Origin: an alpha proteobacterium HIMB114
GTDB taxonomy: Bacteria > Pseudomonadota > Alphaproteobacteria > Pelagibacterales > Pelagibacteraceae
Direction of reading: 5' to 3'
Assembly (NCBI GenBank): GCA_000163555.2
Contig: ADAC02000001.1
Location: forward strand, 992,001-1,056,000
Length of the DNA stretch: 64,000 nt
The notes below the pieces were generated by a model, which worked only from the letters and a program-made list of their open reading frames with translations, did not search any database and had not been told where the DNA came from. Made by a program: the position numbers and the translations under genes. Below are positions 19,738 through 28,814 of this stretch, piece after piece. Position 1 is the stretch's first letter, and each line of letters opens with the position of its first letter.

Positions 19738-20253
19738 CTAGAATGAAATTGGTACAATTTTCTTAGCAAATCTATTCTTCAATAATAAAGACTTTATGTC
19801 TTTAATATTTAATTCCAAATTTAACTTATAATTCTTAAATTTTGCTAAATCTTCTTTTTTTATTTTATTAATATTTTTATTTTTTACATTTAATAATATA
19901 TTTTGATTTTTAAGAGAAATTAAAGCTTTGGTCTTTTTATATTTTTTTGCATTTAATAAATCAAAATTGTTAAAAGCTAATAACTTACAACCAAATACTA
20001 GAGAAATTATTTTTGACAAAACAATAGAATTTCTTATTGAAATTATATGACCAGGCCCGACATTCACATAAATTACAAAAGAACTATCTAGCTTTAGTTT
20101 TTTTTTTTTAAAAAAATCAAAAAATACCAATGGTAATTTTTCTGTTTTATCCAAATTTTTAATTTTTTTAGTAAAAGTTTTTTTATCTGAAATTAAAAAA
20201 AAAGATCCATTGCCTAAAGCAAAATCAATTATTAACGATTTATTTTTAACCAT
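19738..20253 (-). CDS. tsaB: Degenerate TsaB-like protein (tRNA t6A modification partner)
   Basis: A 171-residue protein with weak but recognisable resemblance to TsaB/YeaZ, the partner of TsaD in N6-threonylcarbamoyladenosine formation on tRNA. The signature region reads VNVGPGHIISIRNSIVLSKIIS near residue 66 against the family's GPGSFTGLRxG, and the N-terminal IIDFA replaces the usual DTS. It is about 50 residues shorter than typical TsaB. Position supports the call: tsaB lies just upstream of (rimI-)fur in many alphaproteobacteria; rimI is absent here. The extremely lysine/asparagine-rich sequence suggests fast divergence. Confidence 0.62.
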   Translation of the reverse strand: MVKNKSLIIDFALGNGSFFLISDKKTFTKKIKNLDKTEKLPLVFFDFFKKKKLKLDSSFVIYVNVGPGHIISIRNSIVLSKIISLVFGCKLLAFNNFDLLNAKKYKKTKALISLKNQNILLNVKNKNINKIKKEDLAKFKNYKLNLELNIKDIKSLLLKNRFAKKIVPISF

Positions 20254-20258
20254 TTAGC

Positions 20259-21428
20259 TTACGCTAAATTTAATTTTTTTGTTGGAAGAAGAATGGATTT
20301 ATCAAAATCTGTAAGGCTATTTTGCTCAATAATTTTTTGTAAATAAAAAACATATTTATCTTTAATTTCAGAGTATTTATCTAAATGCTTCGATAGCTCA
20401 AGACCAGAAATTTCTAAATTATCATTTCTCATTTTTGATCTTTCTTGTCTTAGTCCTTCGTATGATTTGTGGGTATTTAGATTTTTCTTATAAGCTTTAA
20501 CCGAAGCTCTAATAATATCAAACTTTGTTACTTTAAATGACTGATCTTCATCTCTATCTAAAGGAATAATTCCTGCATTTTTCTTCCAGGTCCTTTGGCC
20601 AAATAAGGAATTACCTTCAAGTGCGAACCTTGACGTTCCCCAACCACTTTCATATGCTGCTTGAGCTATTGCGAGTGACGGTGGAATGATATCGGCTCTT
20701 TCCAATAATAGATTAAAGTCTCCATTCTTAACTTTGTAGTATTTAAATTTTTCTTCTAGCCAGTTTTTGTCGATTTTAGAAATTTTAGAAGATTTTGATA
20801 AAAATAATATTTTTTTTCTCTCTGTTAAAATATCTTCATTTTCAGATAACACTAAAGGCAAAACAATTTGTATAAAAATCCTTTTTCGATTTTGAATATT
20901 TTCTAACTCATTTATACCTCGTGGAAGCTGTGTAAAAAATACAGGCTTAACAGGTTTCCCATCTCTAATCTCTTTTAAATCATATTTTAGTTCATTGAAT
21001 AAAGCTAAGACGCTTCTTGCATGAGGCGTATTGAAACCCCTGGTGTCTCTTTCTTCAAAAAACTTATTTTCAACATCTTCTTTTGGTTCTTCAATCTTAA
21101 CTGAGGCTAGTTCTTTTTGAGCATAAGTCGACTTTACTAAGGCAGTATTTTTTTGAATAACTCCAGGCAATAATACCAGTGCAAAAACACAGGCAACCAT
21201 CAGCCCCGCTCTCATTAGATTGAAATATGACTCTCTTTGTGTTTGCTCTTTTGATAATCTTGGTGTTTCGTCTTTTGGAATGGCTATACCATTTCTTAAT
21301 AAAATTAATTCGATTTGTTTAGCTGTAAGCTTACGTCCTTTCTCCTCATAAAAAAGGTACTCTTCTACCTCATACTTTTTGGCTGTAAGTATTAAATGAT
21401 TTAGATAATTATATTTTTTTTTACTCAT
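20259..21428 (-). CDS. Bax-like membrane-anchored glucosaminidase-family protein
   Basis: A 389-residue protein that looks like the Bax/FlgJ glucosaminidase family. Residues about 70-95 form one membrane helix (GLMVACVFALVLLPGVI); the C-terminal domain contains PPSLAIAQAAYESGWGTSRFALEGNSLFG-type sequence (motif AAYESGWGTSRF with the catalytic Glu) near residue 265 and FGQRTWKK. This suggests a periplasmic peptidoglycan hydrolase. The ATG at 21428 is preferred to one six codons upstream; it still overlaps nfuA by 8 bases. The N-terminal 60 residues may be a cytoplasmic segment. Confidence 0.78.
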   Translation of the reverse strand: MSKKKYNYLNHLILTAKKYEVEEYLFYEEKGRKLTAKQIELILLRNGIAIPKDETPRLSKEQTQRESYFNLMRAGLMVACVFALVLLPGVIQKNTALVKSTYAQKELASVKIEEPKEDVENKFFEERDTRGFNTPHARSVLALFNELKYDLKEIRDGKPVKPVFFTQLPRGINELENIQNRKRIFIQIVLPLVLSENEDILTERKKILFLSKSSKISKIDKNWLEEKFKYYKVKNGDFNLLLERADIIPPSLAIAQAAYESGWGTSRFALEGNSLFGQRTWKKNAGIIPLDRDEDQSFKVTKFDIIRASVKAYKKNLNTHKSYEGLRQERSKMRNDNLEISGLELSKHLDKYSEIKDKYVFYLQKIIEQNSLTDFDKSILLPTKKLNLA

Positions 21429-21960
21429 TGATATTAAATGCTTCAACTGAAGTTACTTCAGGAACATAGTGCTTGATCATTCTTTCCACTCCATGTTTTA
21501 ATGTTACAGTCGAGCTCGGACATCCTGCGCAAGCTCCTTTTAACATCACTTCAGCAACACCATCTTTAAATGATTTTAATCTAATATCACCGCCATCCAT
21601 AGCAACAGCGGGTCTAATTTTGTCATTTAATACTTCTTCAATTCTTTTTGAAATATCGTCTGTAAATTCGCTCTCCTCTTCAAAAGATAGAGCGTCAAAA
21701 TTTTGAGATATCCTTTTATTTAATGCTTCTAGAATATCTTGAACAATGTCGTCCCATGATGAGTCTTTATTTTTTTTAATAGAAATAAAATTTTTATCTA
21801 AATAGACTAATTCTAATTCCTTAATCAAAAACAAATCATTTACCAAATCAATGTTTGACTGATCACTTTTTTTAAATTCTTTTGAACCAATTTTTACAAT
21901 CGTCTGATCAAAGACAAATTTTTTAGTATCTGGATTTGGTGTGTCGACTACATTTATCAT
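21421..21960 (-). CDS. nfuA: NfuA-type iron-sulfur cluster carrier (NifU-like)
   Basis: A 179-residue protein made of an N-terminal Nfu_N domain (VDTPNPDTKKFVFDQ at residue 4) and a C-terminal NifU-like domain with the cluster-binding CAGCPSSTVTLKHGVERM near residue 142. It delivers 4Fe-4S clusters to apo-proteins such as MiaB, encoded downstream in the same gene run. In alphaproteobacteria this gene often precedes tsaB-rimI-fur-miaB, which fits the order here. It ends with an 8-base overlap with the glucosaminidase gene. Confidence 0.95.
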   Translation of the reverse strand: MINVVDTPNPDTKKFVFDQTIVKIGSKEFKKSDQSNIDLVNDLFLIKELELVYLDKNFISIKKNKDSSWDDIVQDILEALNKRISQNFDALSFEEESEFTDDISKRIEEVLNDKIRPAVAMDGGDIRLKSFKDGVAEVMLKGACAGCPSSTVTLKHGVERMIKHYVPEVTSVEAFNINE

Positions 21961-21998
21961 CGGCTTTAAGTATTATTTTTGGCTCAATTATTCAATGT

Positions 21999-22460
21999 TT
22001 ATACAATAGAATCTATATCTTTTTCACTCATAGAGCCAGGAACTAAGACAACGGGTATGGATAAATCTTTCATTTTACTAGATAATAAGGATTTAATTAT
22101 AGGACCAGGGTTTTCACCTTCCTCAGAGGTTGCAAGAACCAAGAAACGTATATCGCTGTCTTCAGTTAAGACTTTTATTATCTCATCATCTCTTTTACCC
22201 AATTTAAGAATTATCTCCGTTTCAATCCCAAAATTTTCTTTTATTTTTTGTGCCCATGATCGGCATATTTTTTTAGCTTCACTAGTTTCTTCTTGTTCTA
22301 TTAAATGCTCAACTTTTGACCATTGAGCGTTGATTGCATGATCAATTACATAAAGCATAGATAAACTACCATTAGTATTCTTTGCTCTTTGAGCTGCAAA
22401 GTGGATTGCATTTTTTAGCTCTTTACTATTATCAACTACAACTAAAAACTTTTTTTTCAT
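21999..22460 (-). CDS. Universal stress protein (UspA family)
   Basis: A 153-residue UspA-fold protein. It begins FLVVVDNSKELKNAIHFAAQRAK, contains VLATSEEGENPG and ends with the nucleotide-binding type motif IPVVLVPGSM. The function is not defined; Usp proteins bind ATP or other ligands in stress responses. It overlaps trpS by one base, and the order murJ-trpS-usp-nfuA is a recurrent alphaproteobacterial arrangement. Confidence 0.9.
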   Translation of the reverse strand: MKKKFLVVVDNSKELKNAIHFAAQRAKNTNGSLSMLYVIDHAINAQWSKVEHLIEQEETSEAKKICRSWAQKIKENFGIETEIILKLGKRDDEIIKVLTEDSDIRFLVLATSEEGENPGPIIKSLLSSKMKDLSIPVVLVPGSMSEKDIDSIV

Positions 22461-23461
22461 TAAATTAATCCTACAATTTTTTTCACTTCGATGATCGTTT
22501 TGTTGGCAGTATCTGAGGCTTGCTCATTTCCATTTTTTAAAATTTTTTTAAGTTGTTCTTTGTCATTTTTATATTCTTTAATTTTGTCTGAAATTGGACT
22601 TATTTTTTCTACTAATAATTCTGCAAGACTATTTTTAAAATCTGAAAAGCTTTTACCGTCAAAATTCTTTATAATTTTTTCTGGAGTCTCCGATTTTAAA
22701 CTTGCATAAATTTTAATTAAGTTTTGAGCTTCAAATCTTTTAGTATCTAATGCTAGTATTCCTTCATTAATCGGTTCACTATCAGTTTTGGCTTTTTTAA
22801 CTTTTTGCATAATTTGATCTTTGCTATCAGTTAAATTTATACGAGATAAATCTGACTCTTCAGACTTACTCATTTTTTTAGTTCCATCCCTTAAACTCAT
22901 AATTCTAGCAACAGATTTGGGAATTATTGGCTCTGGAATTGTAAAAAAATCATTTTTATAATCATTATTAAACTTAGTTGCTATATCTCTGCACAGTTCT
23001 AAATGTTGTTTTTGATCTTCGCCAACAGGAACATGTGTTGCCTGATAAACTAAAATATCAGCAGCCATTAATATTGGATATGTATATAATCCAACACTTG
23101 CTTTTTCTTTATTAGAACCAGCCTTTTCCTTAAATTGTGTCATTCGATTTAACCAACCAACACGTGCGATACAATTTAAAATCCAAGACAATTCAGAATG
23201 CGCTTGAACTTGTGATTGGCAAAAAATAATATTTTTTTTTTCGTCCAATCCACATGCTAAAAAGGTTGCGGCTGTATTTAAAATATTTTCTCTTAGTTCA
23301 TCTGGATTTACAGAAACTGTAATAGCATGTAAATCTGCCAACATATAAAAACACTCATAATCATTTTGCATAGTTACAAAGTTTTTTATTGCACCCAAAT
23401 AATTACCAAGATGCAAATTACCAGTTGGCTGAATACCTGATAAAACTCTTTTTGAAGTCAT
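22460..23461 (-). CDS. trpS: Tryptophanyl-tRNA synthetase
   Basis: TrpS charges tRNA-Trp. The class I signatures are visible: the HIGH-like segment GIQPTGNLHLGNYLGAI near residue 9 and the KMSKS loop in GTKKMSKSEESD near residue 192. The 333 residues match the bacterial enzyme. It overlaps murJ upstream by 4 bases and usp downstream by one base. Confidence 0.97.
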   Translation of the reverse strand: MTSKRVLSGIQPTGNLHLGNYLGAIKNFVTMQNDYECFYMLADLHAITVSVNPDELRENILNTAATFLACGLDEKKNIIFCQSQVQAHSELSWILNCIARVGWLNRMTQFKEKAGSNKEKASVGLYTYPILMAADILVYQATHVPVGEDQKQHLELCRDIATKFNNDYKNDFFTIPEPIIPKSVARIMSLRDGTKKMSKSEESDLSRINLTDSKDQIMQKVKKAKTDSEPINEGILALDTKRFEAQNLIKIYASLKSETPEKIIKNFDGKSFSDFKNSLAELLVEKISPISDKIKEYKNDKEQLKKILKNGNEQASDTANKTIIEVKKIVGLI

Positions 23462-24987
23462 TTATAATTTTTTAACTTAAAATCTTGTATACTAAAAGCT
23501 TTAAACAACGAAGTTATAAGAAAATAGACAATAATCGAATCTCCAACCACAAAAAATAAATAGAAAACTTTGCTCACAGATGTAGAGAAAAACTCTTCTC
23601 TAAAATAGAAAAATTGAAAATATAAAATTGCACCCATTATAAGTGAAGAAGCTATAATCTTTGAAAATCTTTCGACAAAAAGTTTATCCGATAAATGAAA
23701 TTTATCTTTTTTTAAATTAAATTTATAAATGAATGTCGCTAGCCAACATGAAATGGTTGTCCCAGCAGCGATAGATAAAAAACCATATTTTTTAAAAAAT
23801 ATAATGCTTATCAAAATATTAGTTACAACAGTAAACACAGAAACTTTAAATGGAAAATTTGTATCTCCTCTAGCAAAATAAAAATTAGAATATAATTTTA
23901 AAAGTGAAAAAGCCGGTAAGCCAAAACCAAAAATAACTAGAGCGTTTGCTGTATTATTAATACTATCTAGATCAAAAGATCCGTATCCAAAAAGACAGGA
24001 AATTATTTGTTCTGCTCCAACAATAATTCCCATAGCTGCAGGTGCTGATAAAAACACAGACAACTCAACAGATCTATTTTGTATGAAGTAAACATTGTTT
24101 TGTGTTTCATTAATTATGACTTTGCTCAAAACTGGCAAAACCACTGTCCCAATTGCAATTCCCGATATAGCAAGTGGTAACTGATATATACGGTCGGCAT
24201 AATATAAGTATGAAACAGCACTTGGTTGGAATGAAGCTATTATGGTTCCGACTAAAATATTAATTTGCATTACTCCAGACGAAAAAATACTAGGTAAAAG
24301 TTTTTTAAAAAAAATTTTAACTTGATTAGTAAATTTTATAATCAAATCAATTTTAGGGAAAAAGAATTTTTTACAATAAATTATTAAAATAATTAATTGA
24401 ATTAATCCTGCTAAAAACACCGCTATCGACATAAATTTTACATATGATTGATCGAAAGATTTGGCTAAAAAAATTGCTAAAATCAAAAATAAATTTAAAA
24501 TAATTGGTGCTGCAGCTGCTACTGCGAATTTGCCATTTGAATTTAATATTGCTGAAAAAAAAGAAGATAATGATACAAATAATAGAAAAGGGAAAGTTAT
24601 ACGACTTAATTGTATTGCTAAATTAAATTTTTCTGGGTCAGATGCAAAACCTGGTGAAATTAAATAAATAAATCCACTCATAAAAATTTCCGCAATTAAA
24701 GTTAAAATTAATAAAACTATTAACAAAAAATTAAAAACTAAATTTGTAAATTTTTTAGATTCTTTCTTAGCTTTCAGCTTTGTATAAATAGGAATAAAAG
24801 CAGCATTAAATGTTCCTTCGGCGAACAATCTCCTAAATGTGTTTGGAAGCCTAAAGGCTACAAAAAAAGCATCAGCCATCGCTGTAGTACCAACAAATAT
24901 CGCTATTAATATATCTCTAAAGTAACCCAAGACCCTACTGAGAAGTGTTAGTGAGCCAAAAGAGCTGACTGCTTTTAAAATATTCAT
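23458..24987 (-). CDS. murJ: Lipid II flippase MurJ
   Basis: MurJ flips lipid II across the inner membrane for peptidoglycan synthesis. The 509-residue polytopic protein (about 14 membrane segments) starts with the typical SFGSLTLLSRVLGYFRDILIA and has the conserved FFVAFRLPNTFRRLFAEGTFNAAFIPIY region near residue 42 (motif RLFAEGTFN). It is first in the minus-strand run of 19 genes, opposite maeB, with a 69-base divergent gap. A GAGGTG ribosome-binding site lies about 13 bases before its ATG. Confidence 0.96.
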   Translation of the reverse strand: MNILKAVSSFGSLTLLSRVLGYFRDILIAIFVGTTAMADAFFVAFRLPNTFRRLFAEGTFNAAFIPIYTKLKAKKESKKFTNLVFNFLLIVLLILTLIAEIFMSGFIYLISPGFASDPEKFNLAIQLSRITFPFLLFVSLSSFFSAILNSNGKFAVAAAAPIILNLFLILAIFLAKSFDQSYVKFMSIAVFLAGLIQLIILIIYCKKFFFPKIDLIIKFTNQVKIFFKKLLPSIFSSGVMQINILVGTIIASFQPSAVSYLYYADRIYQLPLAISGIAIGTVVLPVLSKVIINETQNNVYFIQNRSVELSVFLSAPAAMGIIVGAEQIISCLFGYGSFDLDSINNTANALVIFGFGLPAFSLLKLYSNFYFARGDTNFPFKVSVFTVVTNILISIIFFKKYGFLSIAAGTTISCWLATFIYKFNLKKDKFHLSDKLFVERFSKIIASSLIMGAILYFQFFYFREEFFSTSVSKVFYLFFVVGDSIIVYFLITSLFKAFSIQDFKLKNYK

Positions 24988-25056
24988 ATAAGTTGTTTAC
25001 ACCTCATATCTTCTGGATTAATAATCTTCCACCATAATAATACGACAAAACTTTGA

Positions 25057-27336
25057 ATGCCTAAAAAAAAAGAAACTATAGAGAAATATACTGATAAAGA
25101 AGCATTAGATTTTCACATTCAGGGTAAGCCTGGAAAGTTAGAAATCATATCTTCCAAACAATTGTCAACTCAAAGAGATCTGTCACTTGCGTATTCCCCT
25201 GGAGTAGCTGTTCCTGTTTTAGAAATTTCTAAAAATCCTCAAACTGCTTATGAGTATACAAGCAAAGGAAATTTAGTTGCAGTAGTAAGTAATGGTTCGG
25301 CAATTTTAGGTTTAGGGAATCTTGGCGCTCTTGCATCAAAACCAGTAATGGAAGGAAAGTCAGTATTGTTTAAAAGGTTTGCAGATATTGACTCAATAGA
25401 TATCGAAGTGGACTCACAAGATGCTGAGGATATCATTAAAACTGTAAGAAATATTGCATGCTCTTTTGGAGGAATTAATCTTGAAGACATAGGCGCACCA
25501 GACTGTTTTGTTATTGAACAAAAATTAAAAGAATTAGTCGATATTCCCATTTTTCATGACGATCAACATGGTACAGCAATTATTACAACTGCTGGATTAA
25601 TTAATGCATTAGATATTTCTGGCAAGTCAATTAAGGATGTAAAAATAGTAGTTAATGGTGCAGGCGCATCAGCTATTGCATGTACTGAACTTTTTAAAAA
25701 TTCTGGAGTGCCTAATGAAAACGTAACAATGTGTGATAGAAAAGGTGTTATCTATCGTGGAAGAGAAGGAGTCGATCAGTGGAAATCTAAACATGCAATT
25801 GATACAAAAGATAGAACTTTAGAACAAGCGATTAAAGGTGCTGATGTAGTTTTAGGCTTGTCTGCTGCAGGAGCAATCACTCAAGATATGATTAAATCAA
25901 TGGCAAAAAATCCAATCATATTTGCATGTGCAAATCCTGAACCAGAAATTAGACCAGAAAAAGTTTTAGAAGTTAGGAATGATGCAATTATAGCTACGGG
26001 AAGATCAGATTATCCAAACCAAGTAAATAACTTAATTGGTTTTCCGTATATTTTTAGAGGAGCATTAGATGTACAAGCAAAAACCATAAATGAGGAAATG
26101 AAAGTAGCTGCTGCACAAGCTATAGCAAAACTAGCTAGAGAAGATGTCCCAGATGAAGTTGTTGCGGCTTATGGTGGTGATAGACCTCATTACGGAAAAA
26201 ATTACATAATACCATCCACTTTTGACCCAAGATTGATCACGACAATCCCTACAGCAGTTGCAAAAGCTGCTATGGATAGTGGTGTAGCTCAAAAACCAAT
26301 TAAAGATTTTGATGTCTACATTAATGAGCTTGAGGCAAGACTTGATCCATCAGTAGGACTAATGCAGGGAATTAATTCAAAAATAAAAAAAACTAAAAAA
26401 AGAATCGTTTTTGCAGAGGGAGAAGATGAAGAAAGTTTAAAAGCTGCAATTGCATTTAAAAACTATGGATTAGGTGAACCTATATTAATTGCAAATAAAG
26501 AAAAATTAAATGAGTCTTTAAAAAAAATAGGTTTAGATGAAAATTTTAATATTGAGATCACTAACTCTTCAGATTCTGAAAAATCTGAAAAATATAAAAA
26601 TTATCTTTATAAAAAACTGCAAAGAAAAGGTATCTTAGAAAAAGAATGTGATAAAATGGTAAAATCTGACAGAGTCACATGGGGATCTTGTATGGTTGCA
26701 TGTGGTGATGCTGATGGAATGGTTGCGGGTAACACGAGACACTTTTCTGCAACAGTTGATAAACTGGCCCAATCAGTTGGCTCTAGAGAAAATGAAATAC
26801 TTTTTGGTTTATGTTTATATGTATCAAAGGGAAAAACAATTTTAATAGCAGATACAAACGTAAATGAATTTCCCACATCAGAAGAATTAGTAGAAATTGC
26901 AATCTCAAGTGCAAGAGTAGCTGAAATCTTGGGTTTTGATCCAAAAGTTGCACTATTATCTCATTCAACGTTTGGTCAACCAGAAACAGAACGAACGAAA
27001 AGAGTAAGGCAAGCAGTTGAGATGTTAGAAAAAAGAAAAGTAGATTTTTTATTTGATGGTGAAATGCAGCCAGATGTAGCTTTAAATCCAAAATTTCAAT
27101 CCACATATCCTTTTTCAAAAATTGTAGGAAATGCAAATGTTCTGGTCATGCCATCAATTCATGCTGCCGCAGTTTCAACAAAAATGCTTAAAGAGTTAGG
27201 CGGTGGTAAAGTAATTGGTCCTCTACTAGTTGGACTTGCCCAACCGATAGAAGTTGCTCCTCTTAGATCATCGAGTTCAGAAATTTTAAATCTTGCATCT
27301 ATTGCAGCTTATTCTTCAGAAATAATAAAATACTAA
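25057..27336 (+). CDS. maeB: NADP-type malic enzyme fused to phosphotransacetylase-like domain
   Basis: MaeB oxidatively decarboxylates malate to pyruvate with NADP. The malic enzyme part spans about residues 1-430, with SLAYSPGVAVPVLEI, FHDDQHGTAIITTAGL near 167 and the Rossmann VVNGAGASAIACTELF near 200. The C-terminal 330 residues are the phosphate-acetyltransferase-like domain common in proteobacterial MaeB, generally inactive and regulatory. At 759 residues the enzyme is full length. It is divergent from murJ, and its TAA overlaps the TAG of the convergent BON gene (CTAA at 27333-27336). Confidence 0.96.
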   Translation: MPKKKETIEKYTDKEALDFHIQGKPGKLEIISSKQLSTQRDLSLAYSPGVAVPVLEISKNPQTAYEYTSKGNLVAVVSNGSAILGLGNLGALASKPVMEGKSVLFKRFADIDSIDIEVDSQDAEDIIKTVRNIACSFGGINLEDIGAPDCFVIEQKLKELVDIPIFHDDQHGTAIITTAGLINALDISGKSIKDVKIVVNGAGASAIACTELFKNSGVPNENVTMCDRKGVIYRGREGVDQWKSKHAIDTKDRTLEQAIKGADVVLGLSAAGAITQDMIKSMAKNPIIFACANPEPEIRPEKVLEVRNDAIIATGRSDYPNQVNNLIGFPYIFRGALDVQAKTINEEMKVAAAQAIAKLAREDVPDEVVAAYGGDRPHYGKNYIIPSTFDPRLITTIPTAVAKAAMDSGVAQKPIKDFDVYINELEARLDPSVGLMQGINSKIKKTKKRIVFAEGEDEESLKAAIAFKNYGLGEPILIANKEKLNESLKKIGLDENFNIEITNSSDSEKSEKYKNYLYKKLQRKGILEKECDKMVKSDRVTWGSCMVACGDADGMVAGNTRHFSATVDKLAQSVGSRENEILFGLCLYVSKGKTILIADTNVNEFPTSEELVEIAISSARVAEILGFDPKVALLSHSTFGQPETERTKRVRQAVEMLEKRKVDFLFDGEMQPDVALNPKFQSTYPFSKIVGNANVLVMPSIHAAAVSTKMLKELGGGKVIGPLLVGLAQPIEVAPLRSSSSEILNLASIAAYSSEIIKY

Positions 27337-27941
27337 TTTGCTATTCTTTGATTATTAGCAAGATCTTCTTTTAAGAAAATACTTGGTATCACTTCTTTTA
27401 TTCCTTGAACGGCCTTTGCTTCATTTATTACAATTTTTCGCTCATCTTCAGATCTCGCAATTCCAAAAATATATAAATTCTTATTAATTGTTGTAAAACT
27501 AAAATTATTCGATTTAACCTCGTCATGCGCAATAAGAGCTACTTTAAATTGTGAAGTAATTAATAAATCTTTAGCTTTATCGGTTAATGAACTTTGATCG
27601 TTTACTTTGATAATATTTTCAACTGATCTAACTCCATTTGTCTCCCAAGCAATTTTTGTCATTTTGATTTTTTCATCAATTGTCTCTACATTACCTTTTA
27701 AAATAAATCTTCCATCTATTGAATTAGCTTTAATTTTTAGCAAATATTTTTCATCAATTTGAGAAATTTTATATAAAAACTTTTTTTCAATAACACTATC
27801 ATCAACAATTCTACCTAATGATCTGGGGTCGTCAGCAACTTCAACGCCAGTTTTAATTATACCTATAGTCGACACTCCAACAACTGGCACGCATGCATTA
27901 ATAAACAGAAGAAGAAGAAAATAAAAAAAATATCTAATCAT
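27333..27941 (-). CDS. Lipoprotein with two BON domains
   Basis: A 202-residue putative outer-membrane lipoprotein. The lipobox LLLFINAC has Cys at residue 17, and two BON domains follow (about 45-125, containing VIEKKFLYKISQ and GNVETIDEKIKMTKIAWETNGVRSVENIIKV, and about 130-200, containing IFGIARSEDERKIVINEAKAVQGIKEVI). The layout is that of DolP/YraP, which binds anionic phospholipid and supports envelope integrity. It overlaps rsmI by 8 bases; in gammaproteobacteria rsmI, lpoA and dolP also lie close together, which supports the comparison. Confidence 0.85.
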   Translation of the reverse strand: MIRYFFYFLLLLFINACVPVVGVSTIGIIKTGVEVADDPRSLGRIVDDSVIEKKFLYKISQIDEKYLLKIKANSIDGRFILKGNVETIDEKIKMTKIAWETNGVRSVENIIKVNDQSSLTDKAKDLLITSQFKVALIAHDEVKSNNFSFTTINKNLYIFGIARSEDERKIVINEAKAVQGIKEVIPSIFLKEDLANNQRIAN

Positions 27942-28770
27942 TTAGATCAATAACTCTTTGATAAATTGATTTCTTATTTATTTCTAGTTTTTTTGATAAG
28001 TATTCGGCAATATCTTTTGAGCTCATCTTTCCAATTAAAAGTTCTATTTCTTTGTCTAAATCAATATTTTGGCTCAATTCTTCAACAGAATTATCAATGA
28101 TTAATGTCATTTCACCTTTGTCATTCTCATCAATGTAATTAGAAATATTTTTAGTATCATCTCTAATATAAGTTTCGTGAACTTTAGTTATCTCTCGAGC
28201 TAAAAAAAATTTTGTTTTCGTGAAAAACTTTATCAAATATTCTGAATTTTTTCTTAAATCTCTAGCGGGCATAAAGAAAACTAAACATGCTTTGATTGGT
28301 TTTAACTTTAATAAATAATTTTCAATTTCTTTATTTTTTTTTGGTATAAACCCACAAAAATAAAAATTGTCAGCAAAACCAGATGCAGACATTGAAGCCG
28401 TGATCGCTGATGGCCCAGGTATTGGTATAACCTTAATCCCCTCATCGTGACATTTTGAAATAATTATCTGACCCGGATCACTTAGCGCTGGTGTTCCAGC
28501 ATCAGATACCAATGATAAAATTTTGTTTTCTTTAAGATCATTTATTAACTTATCAGTTTTATTTTTTTCATTAAATGAATGATATGAAATTAATTTTTTT
28601 TTAATATTTAAAAAATTAAGTAATTTAGATGTTACTCTCGTATCTTCACACAAAATATAATCTGAACCTGACAATATTTCTTGCTGCCTTTTTGAAATAT
28701 CTCCAAGGTTACCAATTGGTGTAGAAACAATATATAATGCAGGTACAATTTTTGTTTTGTAGATGTTCAT
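27934..28770 (-). CDS. rsmI: 16S rRNA (cytidine-1402-2'-O)-methyltransferase
   Basis: RsmI 2'-O-methylates C1402 in the decoding centre of 16S rRNA. The tetrapyrrole-methylase fold is shown by ALYIVSTPIGNLGDIS near residue 11, CEDTRVTSKLLNFL near 41, SDAGTPALSDPGQ near 90 and the PIPGPSAITASMSASG motif near 120. The 278-residue length is typical. It is divergent from the LpoA/LppC-like gene, as in many proteobacteria. Confidence 0.96.
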   Translation of the reverse strand: MNIYKTKIVPALYIVSTPIGNLGDISKRQQEILSGSDYILCEDTRVTSKLLNFLNIKKKLISYHSFNEKNKTDKLINDLKENKILSLVSDAGTPALSDPGQIIISKCHDEGIKVIPIPGPSAITASMSASGFADNFYFCGFIPKKNKEIENYLLKLKPIKACLVFFMPARDLRKNSEYLIKFFTKTKFFLAREITKVHETYIRDDTKNISNYIDENDKGEMTLIIDNSVEELSQNIDLDKEIELLIGKMSSKDIAEYLSKKLEINKKSIYQRVIDLND

Positions 28771-28774
28771 AAAT

Positions 28775-28801
28775 TTAACAAATATAATAATTATGTATAA
28801 C
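28775..28801 (+). promoter_or_regulatory. Candidate promoter of the LpoA/LppC-like gene
   Basis: In the 44-base divergent gap between rsmI and the plus-strand gene, TTAACA (28775-28780) and TATAAC (28796-28801) resemble -35 and -10 hexamers with a short 15-base spacer. In such A/T-rich DNA this could be chance. Confidence 0.3.
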
Positions 28802-28814
28802 TGTTCGAAATAAA

